Assembly: GCA_963770765.1 (NCBI GenBank) | Contig: CAVYQS010000007.1 | Location: 124,001-188,000 of the forward strand | DNA: 64,000 nt | From: CAVPCY01 sp963770765 | GTDB taxonomy: Bacteria; Actinomycetota; Coriobacteriia; Anaerosomatales; PHET01 | Reading direction: 5' to 3' | Shown here: positions 18,682-27,698 of the stretch, piece after piece | Layout of the letters: each line of letters begins with the position of its first letter | Position numbering within the stretch: position 1 is the first letter of the stretch | Made by a program: the position numbers and the translations under genes | The notes under the pieces: generated by a model | Seen by the model: the letters and a program-made list of their open reading frames with translations, nothing else | Databases searched by the model: none | What the model was told of the DNA's origin: nothing

Positions 18682-19707
18682 TCACCCTCCGATCTGTGAC
18701 ATCTTGCGCAACGTACCCACGCGGTCTTCGTGGCTTTCGGGTTTCGTGTCGAGCGCGGTGCGCACCAGGGTCCGCACATCGTCGAGCGTACCCTCGCGAA
18801 GCGCTGTGCGCACGTCGAACTCGATGTCACTGAACAGGCACGGCCTCAGCATGCCATCGGCGGTGAGCCTCAGGCGGTTGCACTCGCCGCAGAAGTGGTG
18901 CGAGAGCGGCGAGATCACGCCGATGGTGCCTTGAGCGCCTTCGAGCCGCAGGTAGCGCGCAGGGCCCCATCCACCCGGCGCCGAGTCCCTCTCGACCGGA
19001 AGCAACCCGCCCAGCCCCGCGGCCGCTGTCTGCTCGGACAGCGTCCGGACGACCTCGTCGCTGGGGACGTGGTCGGCCCGCGTCCAGCCGCCGCTGTCTT
19101 CGGCACACCCGCTTCCCTCACGGCCCGTCTCGCCCACCGGCATGTACTCGATGAAGCGCACGTGCAGCGGCCGGTCGACGGTCAGTTTCGCGAAGCCGAG
19201 AAGGTCCTGATGCAGCGAGCGGACGACGACGACGTTCAGCTTGATGGGCGAGAAGCCGACATCGAATGCGGTATCGATGCCCGCGAGAGCGTCGGCGAGC
19301 TTGCCGCCGCGCGTCACACGAGTGAACACCTCGGGGTCGAGCGAATCGAGCGATATGTTGACGCGCGAGAGTCCCGCAGCATGCAACGCCGCCGCGTGCG
19401 CCGGCAGGAGTGTGCCGTTGGTCGTGAGCGCGACCGCTTCGACGCCGACACTATCGCGCAGCCGTCTGACGAAGTCGGCCACGCCGTGGCGGACCAGGGG
19501 CTCGCCGCCCGTGAGCCTGATCTTGCCGATGCCTTCGCCGACCGCGATGCGCACGAACGCTTCGAGCTCCTCGAAGGTGAGGATGTCGGCGTGCGGCTTC
19601 CACTGCACGCCTTCCTCGGGCATGCAGTAGACGCACCGCAGGTTGCAGCGGTCTGTCAGCGAGATACGCAGGTAGTCGATCCGGCGCCCGTGAGAGTCGA
19701 TGGCCAT
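18682..19707 (-). CDS. moaA: GTP 3',8-cyclase MoaA
   Basis: 341-residue radical SAM enzyme. The N-terminal cluster motif is C-N-L-R-C-V-Y-C, with T-G-G-E-P-L after it; the second cluster region is F-C-G-E-C-N-R-L-R-L-T-x-D-G plus a third Cys in R-P-C-L-F. It cyclises GTP in the first step of molybdopterin synthesis. A Gly/Ser-rich insert around residues 200-230 is somewhat longer than usual. The usual C-terminal Gly-Gly is present (I-G-G). Confidence 0.95.
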   Translation of the reverse strand: MAIDSHGRRIDYLRISLTDRCNLRCVYCMPEEGVQWKPHADILTFEELEAFVRIAVGEGIGKIRLTGGEPLVRHGVADFVRRLRDSVGVEAVALTTNGTLLPAHAAALHAAGLSRVNISLDSLDPEVFTRVTRGGKLADALAGIDTAFDVGFSPIKLNVVVVRSLHQDLLGFAKLTVDRPLHVRFIEYMPVGETGREGSGCAEDSGGWTRADHVPSDEVVRTLSEQTAAAGLGGLLPVERDSAPGGWGPARYLRLEGAQGTIGVISPLSHHFCGECNRLRLTADGMLRPCLFSDIEFDVRTALREGTLDDVRTLVRTALDTKPESHEDRVGTLRKMSQIGG

Positions 19708-20324
19708 CAGGCACCCCCTCGGCTTGCGGGGTCGGAGGTGGCGCCGTGCTCAGACAGTCCTCGGCGCTGCGCGCCTGCGGAACTGCGCGCGGCACCACCC
19801 CCGACCCCGTCGCTGAGAAAGCGCTCCTGTACGAGCGATGCGACGCCAACGGCATCGTCGAGCCCGAAGCGAGGCACGGCGTCGCACGTGAGATCGGGGT
19901 TGTCGGTGACGAGCGCGAGCATCTCGCCCGGCATGCAGATGAGCTCGTCGGAGCGCGCGACTCGACTGACCTCGATGCGGTTCACGCCCTCGCGCTTGTA
20001 GCCTTCGGTGAGGAGGATGTCGCAGCCGGAATCCGCGGCGATGAGCGCGATCTCAGGCAGGGTCGGCTCCACCTGTACCTCTCGGATGAGCGCGAACTTC
20101 TCGGGAGACGACACCATCGTGGCCACGGCACCGGCACGCGCGTGGCGCCACGAGTCCTTGCCCGGCGTGTCGATGTCGTAGTCGTGGACGTGGTGTTTGA
20201 CGGTCGCGACGCGGACACCGCGGGCGGTGAGCTCGCGGATCAGCTTCTCGAGGAAGGTCGTCTTGCCGGAGTCGCCCTTCCCAACCACCGAGACCACGGG
20301 GACCGTGGACGGCGTGTGTGTCAT
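19707..20324 (-). CDS. mobB: Molybdopterin-guanine dinucleotide biosynthesis protein MobB
   Basis: 205 residues with the P-loop G-K-G-D-S-G-K-T-T and the family pattern K-H-x-x-H-D-Y-D-I-D-T-P-G-K-D-S-W-R-H-A. It binds GTP and assists MobA in making the guanine dinucleotide cofactor. The last 30 residues are low-complexity and poorly conserved. One-base overlap with moaA downstream. Confidence 0.9.
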   Translation of the reverse strand: MTHTPSTVPVVSVVGKGDSGKTTFLEKLIRELTARGVRVATVKHHVHDYDIDTPGKDSWRHARAGAVATMVSSPEKFALIREVQVEPTLPEIALIAADSGCDILLTEGYKREGVNRIEVSRVARSDELICMPGEMLALVTDNPDLTCDAVPRFGLDDAVGVASLVQERFLSDGVGGGAARSSAGAQRRGLSEHGATSDPASRGGA

Positions 20325-20351
20325 TCCTTACCCCAGTCTCGTTGAGGCCGC

Positions 20352-20570
20352 TTAGAAGCAGCCGAGGTCGCAGTTGTGGACGCGGATGCCGGCCATGTCT
20401 GCTGCGGCGCCGGCCACCTTGTACGGCACGCCGGTGTCTTCGGCATACTTGCGCAGCACCGGACAGGTCACCTTGCCGTCGACGGCCTTGGCCTTGATGT
20501 CGTCCATCATCGCCACGGTCACCTGGCTCACCCAACGCGGGTCGAGTGGCTTTGGTCCCTTGTCGCTCAT
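20352..20570 (-). CDS. Small conserved protein of the molybdopterin operon
   Basis: 72 residues, not assignable to a characterised family. It begins K-P-L-D-P-R-W-V, has a helical middle (M-M-D-D-I-K-A-K-A) and a C-terminal part with three cysteines, ending in N-C-D-L-G-C-F. The two cysteines at the end could bind a metal or carry sulfur. The ATG overlaps the moeA stop by four bases, so it is made together with MoeA and MobB. It may be a small winged-helix or an accessory protein for cofactor work; that is a guess. Confidence 0.7.
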   Translation of the reverse strand: MSDKGPKPLDPRWVSQVTVAMMDDIKAKAVDGKVTCPVLRKYAEDTGVPYKVAGAAADMAGIRVHNCDLGCF

Positions 20571-21817
20571 GGCGTGCCCTCTTCCTGATCGAGCCGTACG
20601 CAGTCGACGAGCGTACCGGCGGGAAACACCCCGTCGCCTTCGGGCAGCACCACGAAGCAGTTCCCGCGATGAGCGGCCGTGAGCAGCGCCGAGGACTGGC
20701 TGTGCGGCAACGACGCCTCGTACCCGTCACCGGCGCGCTCGACGCGCCCGCGCAGGTAGTAGCGCCGATCCTGCTTCTTCTTCACGTCGTGCGAAAGCCG
20801 TGCCTTTGTGACGGGCCGGTCTATCGCCGAGTGACCCTGCATGATCCGCAGGCTCGGACGCACGAAGATCTCAAAGCCCACGTAGGTCGATGTGGGGTTG
20901 CCCGGCAGGCCGAAGAAGGGCACCCCGCGGATGGCGCCCATGGTCTGCGGGTTGCCGGGGCGCATCTTGACCTTGCAGAACGTCATCTCGCCCAGCTCTT
21001 CGAGAACGGGCTTCACGTAGTCGAAGTCGCCTACCGAGACGCCACCGCTCGTCACTATGAAGTCGCATTCGTCGGCGGCTCGAGTGAACGCCTCCCTGGT
21101 GGCCTCCATGTCGTCGGGGACGATCGGGAAGCGCGCCGGGACGCCGCCGGCAGCGAGCACCTGCGCAGCGATGGAGTAGCTGTTGGAGTTGCGGATCATG
21201 CCCGGGCCGGGCTTCTCGGCGACCTCGACGAGCTCGCTTCCGGTGGAGATGATCGCGACGCGGGGCCGGCGGTGCACGGCGACGGTCGCGTGGCCGGTGG
21301 CCGCGAGCAGACCGATGGCCGCAGGCCCGATGACCTCGCCCGCTGAGAGCACCACGTCACCGGCGAGGACCTCTTCGCCGCGGCGGCGGATGTGCTCGCC
21401 GGGCTTGGGCTCGCGCTCGAACGCCACCCGCGTGCCGATGCCACCGTCACCTGTGACCGCGCGGGTGAACTCGACCATCACCACCGCATCGGCACCCGCG
21501 GGCACCGGCGCGCCGGTCATGATGCGGGCCGCCTGGCCCGGGCCGACTTCGCCGTCCCACCAGTCGCCCGCCCCGATGTGCGCGACGACGTCGAGCTCGA
21601 CGGGCGAGCCCTCCGCGGCACCGGCGAGATCGGCGCCACGCACCGCGAAGCCGTCCATCGCCGAGTTGTCGAATGGCGCCACATCGATGTCGCTCGTAGC
21701 GTCTTCGGCGAGCACGCGGCCCAATGCGTCGAGCAGCGAGACCTGCTCGGCAGGCAGGGCCTCGACGCGCTCGAAGACGAGCTCGCGCGCCTCCTCGACG
21801 CTCATGGTCTTGATCAC
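20567..21817 (-). CDS. moeA: Molybdopterin molybdenumtransferase MoeA
   Basis: 416 residues with full-length MoeA landmarks: N-S-A-M-D-G-F-A-V, I-M-T-G-A-P-V-P, S-G-G-V-S-V-G-D-F-D-Y and G-L-P-G-N-P-T-S. It inserts molybdate (or tungstate) into adenylated molybdopterin. The final domain (R-Y-Y-L-R-G to the end) is present. The enzyme stands between the mobA-fdhD fusion (1-base gap) and the 72-aa protein. Confidence 0.94.
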   Translation of the reverse strand: MIKTMSVEEARELVFERVEALPAEQVSLLDALGRVLAEDATSDIDVAPFDNSAMDGFAVRGADLAGAAEGSPVELDVVAHIGAGDWWDGEVGPGQAARIMTGAPVPAGADAVVMVEFTRAVTGDGGIGTRVAFEREPKPGEHIRRRGEEVLAGDVVLSAGEVIGPAAIGLLAATGHATVAVHRRPRVAIISTGSELVEVAEKPGPGMIRNSNSYSIAAQVLAAGGVPARFPIVPDDMEATREAFTRAADECDFIVTSGGVSVGDFDYVKPVLEELGEMTFCKVKMRPGNPQTMGAIRGVPFFGLPGNPTSTYVGFEIFVRPSLRIMQGHSAIDRPVTKARLSHDVKKKQDRRYYLRGRVERAGDGYEASLPHSQSSALLTAAHRGNCFVVLPEGDGVFPAGTLVDCVRLDQEEGTP

Positions 21818-21818
21818 G

Positions 21819-23225
21819 CTAGGCCTCCTTGGAGGTGAGCACCCGTTCGGGGTGCGTGTAGACGGTGAGCTTGCCGCCGCGCGCGTAGCCGATGAGCGCG
21901 ATGTTGAGCCCGTCGGCGAGGTCGGCAGCCAGGTCGGTGACGGCGCTGCGCGAGGCCGCGACGGGGACGCGGGCTTTGGCCGCCTTGACCGCCATCTCGT
22001 AGCTCAGGCGACCGGTCGCCAGGAGCATCGCATCGTCGGTCGCGATGGAATCGAGCCATGCCCGGCCGAGCACCTTGTCGATGGCATTGTGGCGGCCCAC
22101 GTCCTCGCGGGCGACCAGCAGCGACCCGTCCTTGCCCAGCCCGGCGGCGTGCATGCCGCCGCTATCGCGATACATGGTCGCCGCATCGCCAAGCTCGCGC
22201 ACGAGCGTGTAGACCTGCTCGGCGGTCACGGTCATCGGCGACTCGATCGGGGCGAGACCGCGTGCGTGGCCGATGCTCGCGAACGTCATCCCCTTGCCGC
22301 AGCCGCTCGTGAGATAGCGCGTGCGCTCGGAGAGGTCTGCGGGCACCTGCTCGGAAGAAGCCACCCACACCATCCCGCGTTTGGCGTCCGCATCCACTCC
22401 GATGAGAGCCGAACGGTCGGTGAGCAGGCCCTCGGAGAGCAGGAAGCCGATGCCGAGCTCCTCGAGGTCGTGCGGCGTGGCCTGCACGGTGGCGATCTCG
22501 GTGTCGTTGAGGTGGATCGTGACCGGGCGCTCGCTGGGCATGGTGCGCGCCCGCCGAGTGGCGACCTCGACGACTTCGAGCCTGCGGGGCTTCTTGGGCT
22601 GGTCGGGGACCGCGTCGCGCGCGTCGGCGAGATCTGCGGGGGTGTTCACATTGAGCAGCGAGCGCAGATCGGGGTCGGCGGTGCGAAGGTCATCGACGGG
22701 CACCTCGACCACCTTGACCTGCGAGAACAACGCGACCAGACGACGACGCCCCGTGGCGAGCACGTTCTGCGCCGGGCCAAGACACGCCTGGGTACGATAG
22801 AGCGCCAGCAGGGGCTCAGGGCCCTTGTCGGTCACGGGCACCACGACATCGCCGTCGCCGCGAGCGGCATAGAGTGCGCGTACGATGCCCGGTTCCAGGT
22901 GAGGCATGTCGGCCGCGACCGCAAGCACCCACTCGGTGGATGCGTTCGACAGCGCCGTGGCCAGCCCACCGAGCGGACCTTGGTACGCGATCTCGTCACG
23001 CAGGATCTCGACGGTATCGGGCAGTCCGGCTCCGTCGAGCGCCTCCGGGCGGTTGGTCACGACGACGGTGTGCTCGCACACCGATCCCACGGCGTCACAG
23101 ACGCGCGCGACCAGCGTGCGGCCGTCGAGAGAGAGCAGCGTCTTGTCCACACCCATGCGCAGCGAACGGCCGCCGGCCAGAACGGCCGCGGTCATCGGAA
23201 GGCGCATGTCATCTCGAGAGGTCAC
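21819..23225 (-). CDS. MobA-FdhD fusion: cofactor guanylyltransferase plus formate dehydrogenase sulfurtransferase
   Basis: 468 residues in two domains. Residues about 10-205 are MobA (A-V-L-A-G-G-R-S-L-R-M-G, then A-A-D-M-P), which adds GMP to the pterin. Residues about 215-468 are FdhD (T-S-G-C-G-K-G, then R-E-D-V-G-R-H-N-A-I-D-K), which sulfurates the cofactor for formate dehydrogenase. FdhD keeps only the first of the two cysteines of the E. coli C-x2-C loop. The fusion joins the last two cofactor steps before insertion into FdhA. GTG at 23225 is chosen for its AAGGGAC; ATG codons at 23207 and 23195 are alternatives. Confidence 0.9.
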   Translation of the reverse strand: MTSRDDMRLPMTAAVLAGGRSLRMGVDKTLLSLDGRTLVARVCDAVGSVCEHTVVVTNRPEALDGAGLPDTVEILRDEIAYQGPLGGLATALSNASTEWVLAVAADMPHLEPGIVRALYAARGDGDVVVPVTDKGPEPLLALYRTQACLGPAQNVLATGRRRLVALFSQVKVVEVPVDDLRTADPDLRSLLNVNTPADLADARDAVPDQPKKPRRLEVVEVATRRARTMPSERPVTIHLNDTEIATVQATPHDLEELGIGFLLSEGLLTDRSALIGVDADAKRGMVWVASSEQVPADLSERTRYLTSGCGKGMTFASIGHARGLAPIESPMTVTAEQVYTLVRELGDAATMYRDSGGMHAAGLGKDGSLLVAREDVGRHNAIDKVLGRAWLDSIATDDAMLLATGRLSYEMAVKAAKARVPVAASRSAVTDLAADLADGLNIALIGYARGGKLTVYTHPERVLTSKEA

Positions 23226-23307
23226 TCTCGTCCCTTACCCTTCGGAGCCACCCTGAAGCGTCTCCGGTGCCGGCCGGATCCGCACTCCGTCACATTGTAT
23301 CCGCACG

Positions 23308-24409
23308 TCAGGACTTCTCGATGAGTCTCCAGCGCACTGCGGTCGCTTTGAACACGGCGAGCACCGAGACACCCGGGGCCAAGGCCATATCCTGCATCGA
23401 CGCGCGCGAGACGCTGGCAGCAAGTCTCACGCCGCCCGCATCGAGGACGACATGTGTGGTGACCCCTCGCGGGTCGATGCCGACGACCGTGGCCGAGCAA
23501 TCTGTTGCGCGCAGTTGATGCGGGCAGCTCGGCAGCCGGTTCGAAGAGAAGGACATCTTCGGGGCGAACCGCGAACTGGGCACCCGCGCCTGTGGCCGCC
23601 TCGCCCACCGCGACCACCCTACACCCGCCGGCGGCAATCGACACGAGGCCGTCGCGCGAGCTTTCGATCACGCCGTCGACGGGCTCCTCAAGCCCAAGGA
23701 ATGCAGCCGTCCACTCGTCGGTGGGCAGCGTCATCACCTCTTCTGCGGGCCCGCATGCGGCGATGCTGCCGGCGCGCATGATGGCAACGTGGTCTGCGAC
23801 GACGATCGCCTCGTCCTGGTCGTGCGTGACCCAGATGACGGTGACGTCACTGTCGCGCACTATCTGAGAGAACTCCCGAGTAAGGCGACGTTTGAGGAGT
23901 GGGTCGAGGTTCGCGAGTGGCTCGTCGAGCAGCAGCACGCGCGGCTCGATCGCGAGCGCCCGCGCAAGCGAGACCCGCTGCGACTCACCGCCCGACAACG
24001 CCAAGGCGCTGCGCGGACCGTAACCAGCGAGCCCCGCTCGCTCGAGTGCCGACTCGACCGCGGCGCTCCGCTGCGCCTTGGGTACGCCTCTCACCGCGAG
24101 GCCGTATCCCACGTTCTCTTCGACAGACCCCTTGAACAGGTAGGAGCGCTGGAAGACCGCGGCCATCTTGAGCTGCGAATCCCGCTCGCCCTTGTGGACC
24201 TCGGCCCCGTCGAGCAGGACCCGCCCGGCGTCAGGTCGCTCCAACAGGCCCAGGATCTTGAGTAGCGTGGACTTGCCGGAGCCGCTTGGACCGAGGAGCG
24301 CGAGCGTCCTACCCGCAGGAGCTTCGATACGGTCGACCGAGATGGAGAACCCGGACTTCGCGAAGGTCTTGCTGATCCCCTCGCCCACGACCGTGAGCGC
24401 GCCGCTCAC
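23308..24409 (-). CDS. tupC: Tungstate ABC transporter ATP-binding subunit, frame break near 23520
   Basis: ABC ATPase with Walker A G-P-S-G-S-G-K-S-T, signature L-S-G-G-E-S-Q-R and Walker B L-L-L-D-E-P. A TOBE-like regulatory domain follows. In that domain the frame shifts near 23520; the continuation C-S-A-T-V-V-G-I-D-P-R-G-V-T to the stop at 23308 clearly belongs to it, so one base is probably missing or extra. GTG 24409 is chosen: it overlaps the tupB stop (GTGA) and has GGGAGG seven bases upstream. Together with tupA and tupB it imports tungstate. Confidence 0.82.
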
Positions 24410-25125
24410 TGCGATCCCTCCCACTTCTCAGCGGAGGTCTGCATCGAGGTGAGCATCACGTTCACGAACACGACGATAGACATGAGGATGAGAGCGAAGG
24501 CGAGAGCCTCACCGTAGCGGCCCATGCGGGTGTACTGGACGATGGCGGTGGTCATCACGCGAGTCTCGCCTTCGAGGTTGCCGCCCACCATCTGTACGGC
24601 GCCCACCTCCGAGATGATCGAGCCGAACCCTCCGGCGACCGCCGCGATCAGTCCCATGCGCGCTTCGCGAAGGGTGAGAACCCCCACGCGCCAGGGCCGA
24701 GCACCCAGCGAAGTCGCCTGCAGTCTCAGTTCACGCGGTACTGCCGAGATGGCTGCCGCGGAGATCGCGACCACGATCGGTGTCGAGATGATCACTTGGG
24801 CGATGACCATCGCGGTTTGTGAGTACAGGAGCGAAAGATCGCCGAAGGGCCCTCGCCGCGACAAAGCCATCGCGACGAGGAGCCCTACGAAGACGGGCGG
24901 GAGTCCCATCCCGGCGTTGAACACGATCAAAGCGACCTTGCGACCGACGAAACGCTTCACGCCGAGCAGCAGACCGAGCGGCAGGCCGATCACAAGCGAC
25001 ATCGTGACCGCGACCCCCGACACGCGGATCGACGTCTGGATGACCGTCCAGACGTCGACCGTTCCCGAAGTGAGGAGCGCAAGTCCCTCCCTCAGGGCTA
25101 TCGTGTAGATGTCCCAGCCCTGCAA
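24406..25125 (-). CDS. tupB: Tungstate ABC transporter permease
   Basis: 239 residues with about five membrane helices and a permease coupling region (G-A-R-P-W-R-V near residue 150, ahead of T-L-R-E-A). Sequence and order with a TupA-type binding protein identify it as the TupB permease. It lies 9 bases after tupA and overlaps tupC. Confidence 0.88.
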   Translation of the reverse strand: MQGWDIYTIALREGLALLTSGTVDVWTVIQTSIRVSGVAVTMSLVIGLPLGLLLGVKRFVGRKVALIVFNAGMGLPPVFVGLLVAMALSRRGPFGDLSLLYSQTAMVIAQVIISTPIVVAISAAAISAVPRELRLQATSLGARPWRVGVLTLREARMGLIAAVAGGFGSIISEVGAVQMVGGNLEGETRVMTTAIVQYTRMGRYGEALAFALILMSIVVFVNVMLTSMQTSAEKWEGSQ

Positions 25126-25134
25126 GGTATCCTG

Positions 25135-26027
25135 CTACTGCGCGTTGGGTACGAAGAGCTGCTGGCCGAACTGCTCGACGCCGAACTCGCCGATGAGCGT
25201 CTGGGCCTCGGGAGCAAGCACCCAGTCGAAGAACGCCTGGCCGCCGGCCTGGTTCTTCGCGTCGGTCACGACGATCACGCCGTACTGGTTGAACAGCGCG
25301 GGATCCTTCTCGTACAGGATCACCGAATCGAGCGACTCCTGAGCGGTGAGGAACGTGGCCCGATCGGCCAGAGTGTAGGCGCCCTTCTCGGAAGCGACCT
25401 TGAGGGTCTCACCCATGCCCTGGCCTGTTGACTCGTACCAGTCGTCCGCGTCGGGGGTCGGCGTGGTTGATCGCCGGCACCGGCCCACAGCTGGAGCTCC
25501 TTCTTGTGGGTACCGGAGTCGTCGCCGCGAGAGACGAACACCGCCTTGCCGTCCTTGCCGGCCGCTTCGATCGCCAGCATGGCAGCGTTGGTGTCTGCCG
25601 AACCCTTGATGCCGGCAGGGTCGTTCTCGGGGCCAACGATGATGAAGTCGTTGTACATCACGTCTTCGCGCTCGATACCGTAGCCGTCTGCGACGAACTT
25701 CTCCTCGGCGGCTGTGGCGTGAACGAGCACGACGTCGGCGTCCTTCGTCTCACCGAGCTTCAGGGCCTCACCGGTTCCGACGGCGATGACCTTGACCGCA
25801 TAGTCGGGGTTGGCCGCCTCGAACGCCGGGATGAGCTCGTCGAACAGTCCGGAGTCCTGCGTCGAGGTCGTTGACGAGAGGATGACCTCGGTGGGCTCGG
25901 CGGCGGGCTCCTCCGCTGGCGTCGTGGGCGCCGGCTGCGAACAACCGACGAGCGACACTGCGAGTACTGCGGCCAGCGCGAACGCCGCCGCGCGCCTCAG
26001 GACGGGCGCATACCTCCTGTGCTTCAT
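25135..26027 (-). CDS. tupA: Tungstate-binding lipoprotein, frame break near 25460
   Basis: About 297 residues. A lipoprotein signal ends in S-L-V-G-C. The anion-binding signature S-S-T-T-S-T-Q-D-S-G-L is that of TupA rather than ModA. The frame changes at a GGGGGT run near 25452-25465: L-W-A-G-A-G-D-Q-P joins D-A-D-D-W-Y-E-S-T-G-Q-G-M-G, a conserved TupA segment, so an indel error is likely. High-affinity tungstate uptake beside a formate dehydrogenase suggests the enzyme carries tungsten; some TupA proteins also bind molybdate. Confidence 0.85.
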
Positions 26028-26132
26028 GCGAACTCCCCTTTCCACAATGGGAGGCGGGGTCGTTTCCAGTCCCCACCCTATCGGTCCACGCGCCTTGCCG
26101 GATGCGGATTTAGGCATCGTGGACTCGGAGAT

Positions 26133-26161
26133 GTATGGGCCGTGCTCCCGACACGGCATAC
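26133..26161. promoter_or_regulatory. Hairpin in the tupA upstream region
   Basis: GTAT...GCCGTG / CACGGC-ATAC inverted repeat with a 7-base loop and two unpaired bases, located about 105 bases before tupA and about 60 after the LysR gene. It could terminate the LysR transcript or form a tupA leader hairpin. No T run follows, and no match to the Moco riboswitch core was recognised. Confidence 0.35.
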
Positions 26162-26221
26162 ACAGAGAATACCCCATCGATCGGACCGCGCTCCCAGCGC
26201 GGGCCAACTGGGGCGCCGCCA

Positions 26222-27115
26222 TCAGCCCTGCAGCGCCGCCATCAGGTGGTCGCGAAACGCCATCGCGGCTCGCGTGGGCGTCGCCTTGGGGAGCACCACG
26301 TAGAACGGCCGGGTGGCCGGAAGCCCGACGGCGCGGACCTCAGAGACCGTTCCCGCCTGAAGCGCCTTGGCCGCCACGTGGCGGCTCAGCATCGCGATTC
26401 CCAGACCGCCCTCGACCGCCGAGACGATCGCTTCGCCGGTCCCGAGCTCCACCGCCACCCTGAGTTCCTGGGTCTCGAGGCCGTGCTGAGCGAGGATCCT
26501 CTCGGCGACCTGACGGGTGCCGGAACCTGACTCGCGGAAGATCCAGGTCTCTTCGGCGAGTTCGGAAAGCGCGATACCGGAGCGCTCCGCGAGCGGATGC
26601 GATGGCGGGCAGATCGCGACGAGCTCGTCGACGCCGACCTCCTCGAAACTGACGCGGGCCCCGCGAACCGTGGCACCCGTCACGCCGATCTGCGCCTCGC
26701 CCGACTCGATCGCGGCGACCACCTCGGCGGTGTCGTGGACGGCGATCGTGACACCCACCTCGGGATACGTGGAGAGGAACGAACCCAGCAGGCGCGGGAT
26801 GACATAGACACCCGGGGTGGTGCTCGCGGCGATGGCGAGCCGGCCGGTCACCTGTCCCGAGAGGGCCGAGATCTCGTCTTTCGCCTGCCCAAGCTGCTCG
26901 ATCACGCGCCGGGCGTGCGGCAGCAGCGTCTTGCCGGCTTCGGTGAGATCGATCCGCCGATAGCGGCGGTCGAGCAGTGTCGCCCCCACATCGGCCTCGA
27001 GCGCCTGGACCTGCATCGTCACCGCGGGCTGCGAGATGTTCAGCGTCTTCGCGGCTCCCGAGAACGACCCCTGCTCGACGACCGCGATGAACGTGCGTAG
27101 TTGCGAGACATTCAT
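26222..27115 (-). CDS. LysR family transcriptional regulator
   Basis: 297 residues with an N-terminal winged helix (S-F-S-G-A-A-K-T-L-N-I-S-Q-P-A-V-T-M-Q) and a two-lobe effector domain containing a conserved F-R-E-S-G-S-G-T-R. It is close in pattern to the LysR proteins often seen with selenium and formate dehydrogenase genes. It lies just before tupABC on the same strand and divergent from the Zur-like regulator gene. Control of tupABC or of the selenium/cofactor genes, perhaps sensing an oxyanion, is inference. Confidence 0.82.
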   Translation of the reverse strand: MNVSQLRTFIAVVEQGSFSGAAKTLNISQPAVTMQVQALEADVGATLLDRRYRRIDLTEAGKTLLPHARRVIEQLGQAKDEISALSGQVTGRLAIAASTTPGVYVIPRLLGSFLSTYPEVGVTIAVHDTAEVVAAIESGEAQIGVTGATVRGARVSFEEVGVDELVAICPPSHPLAERSGIALSELAEETWIFRESGSGTRQVAERILAQHGLETQELRVAVELGTGEAIVSAVEGGLGIAMLSRHVAAKALQAGTVSEVRAVGLPATRPFYVVLPKATPTRAAMAFRDHLMAALQG

Positions 27116-27144
27116 AACGCAGACTCCTTGGTAGACATCGACGT

Positions 27145-27160
27145 ATAACTCATAGCTTAT
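27145..27160. promoter_or_regulatory. Candidate LysR operator
   Basis: Inverted repeat ATAA-CTCATAGC-TTAT, 30 bases before the LysR start and in an AT-richer patch than its surroundings. Dyads of this size upstream of LysR genes are the usual autoregulatory sites. Confidence 0.45.
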
Positions 27161-27226
27161 GAATCATCGTACCCGATTCCTCCCCTGCCGATAGTGCCGA
27201 GTGCTGGTGGGGTACACTCGTCTCTT

Positions 27227-27243
27227 GTGAGAACGGTTCTCAC
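27227..27243. promoter_or_regulatory. Zur/Fur-type operator
   Basis: Perfect palindrome GTGAGAACGGTTCTCAC, centred 32 bases before the Fur-family gene. Its core TGAGAACGGTTCTCA resembles actinobacterial Zur boxes (TGAAAACGATTTTCA type). It probably controls the regulator and the downstream transporter as one autoregulated operon. Confidence 0.65.
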
Positions 27244-27266
27244 TTGACCGGTCCGGGAGGACTCCG

Positions 27267-27698
27267 ATGAACGACCTGTACCAGCGAGCATTCGGAAGCG
27301 CGAGATTCAGCGAACCCCGCCTCTGGGTCGCACGAGCCGCCGACGGGATCGGGTCGGCCTTCACGGTGGACGAGCTCGCCGCAGCGGTGCGTGCCGAGAA
27401 CCCCGGCGCCGGGGCCACGGCGACGATCTACCGCTCGGTCGCCTCGATGGAGCAGACCGGCTTTCTCGAGCGCGTGGGCGAGCGCGACGGCGCGGCGCTG
27501 TTCGCGCGATGCGCGGCGCACGCGCACCATCACCACATCGTGTGCGACGGCTGCGGCAAGACCGCGCATGCGGAGTGCCCGCTGTCCGCGGGCGACGGTG
27601 TCCCGCCGGCTCGGGCGGACGGATTCGTGATCACCCGCCACGAGGTCACGCTCTACGGGCTGTGCCCCGAGTGCGCCTCGCAGACGAAGGGCTGCTAG
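27267..27698 (+). CDS. Fur family metalloregulator, Zur-like
   Basis: 143 residues. The N-terminal winged helix includes A-T-I-Y-R-S-V-A-S-M, typical of Fur recognition helices. The C-terminal domain has a His-rich metal site H-A-H-H-H-H-I-V-C and two CxxC pairs (C-D-G-C and C-P-E-C) for structural zinc. It heads an operon with an ECF metal transporter, with a palindrome in front, so it is likely an autoregulated sensor of the imported metal. Zinc is favoured by the operator type; nickel or cobalt remain possible. Confidence 0.82.
   Translation: MNDLYQRAFGSARFSEPRLWVARAADGIGSAFTVDELAAAVRAENPGAGATATIYRSVASMEQTGFLERVGERDGAALFARCAAHAHHHHIVCDGCGKTAHAECPLSAGDGVPPARADGFVITRHEVTLYGLCPECASQTKGC

Noticed and set aside
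26028..26221. Moco/tungsten-cofactor riboswitch before tupA
   Set aside because: There is a hairpin, but the conserved core of that RNA class could not be found by eye.
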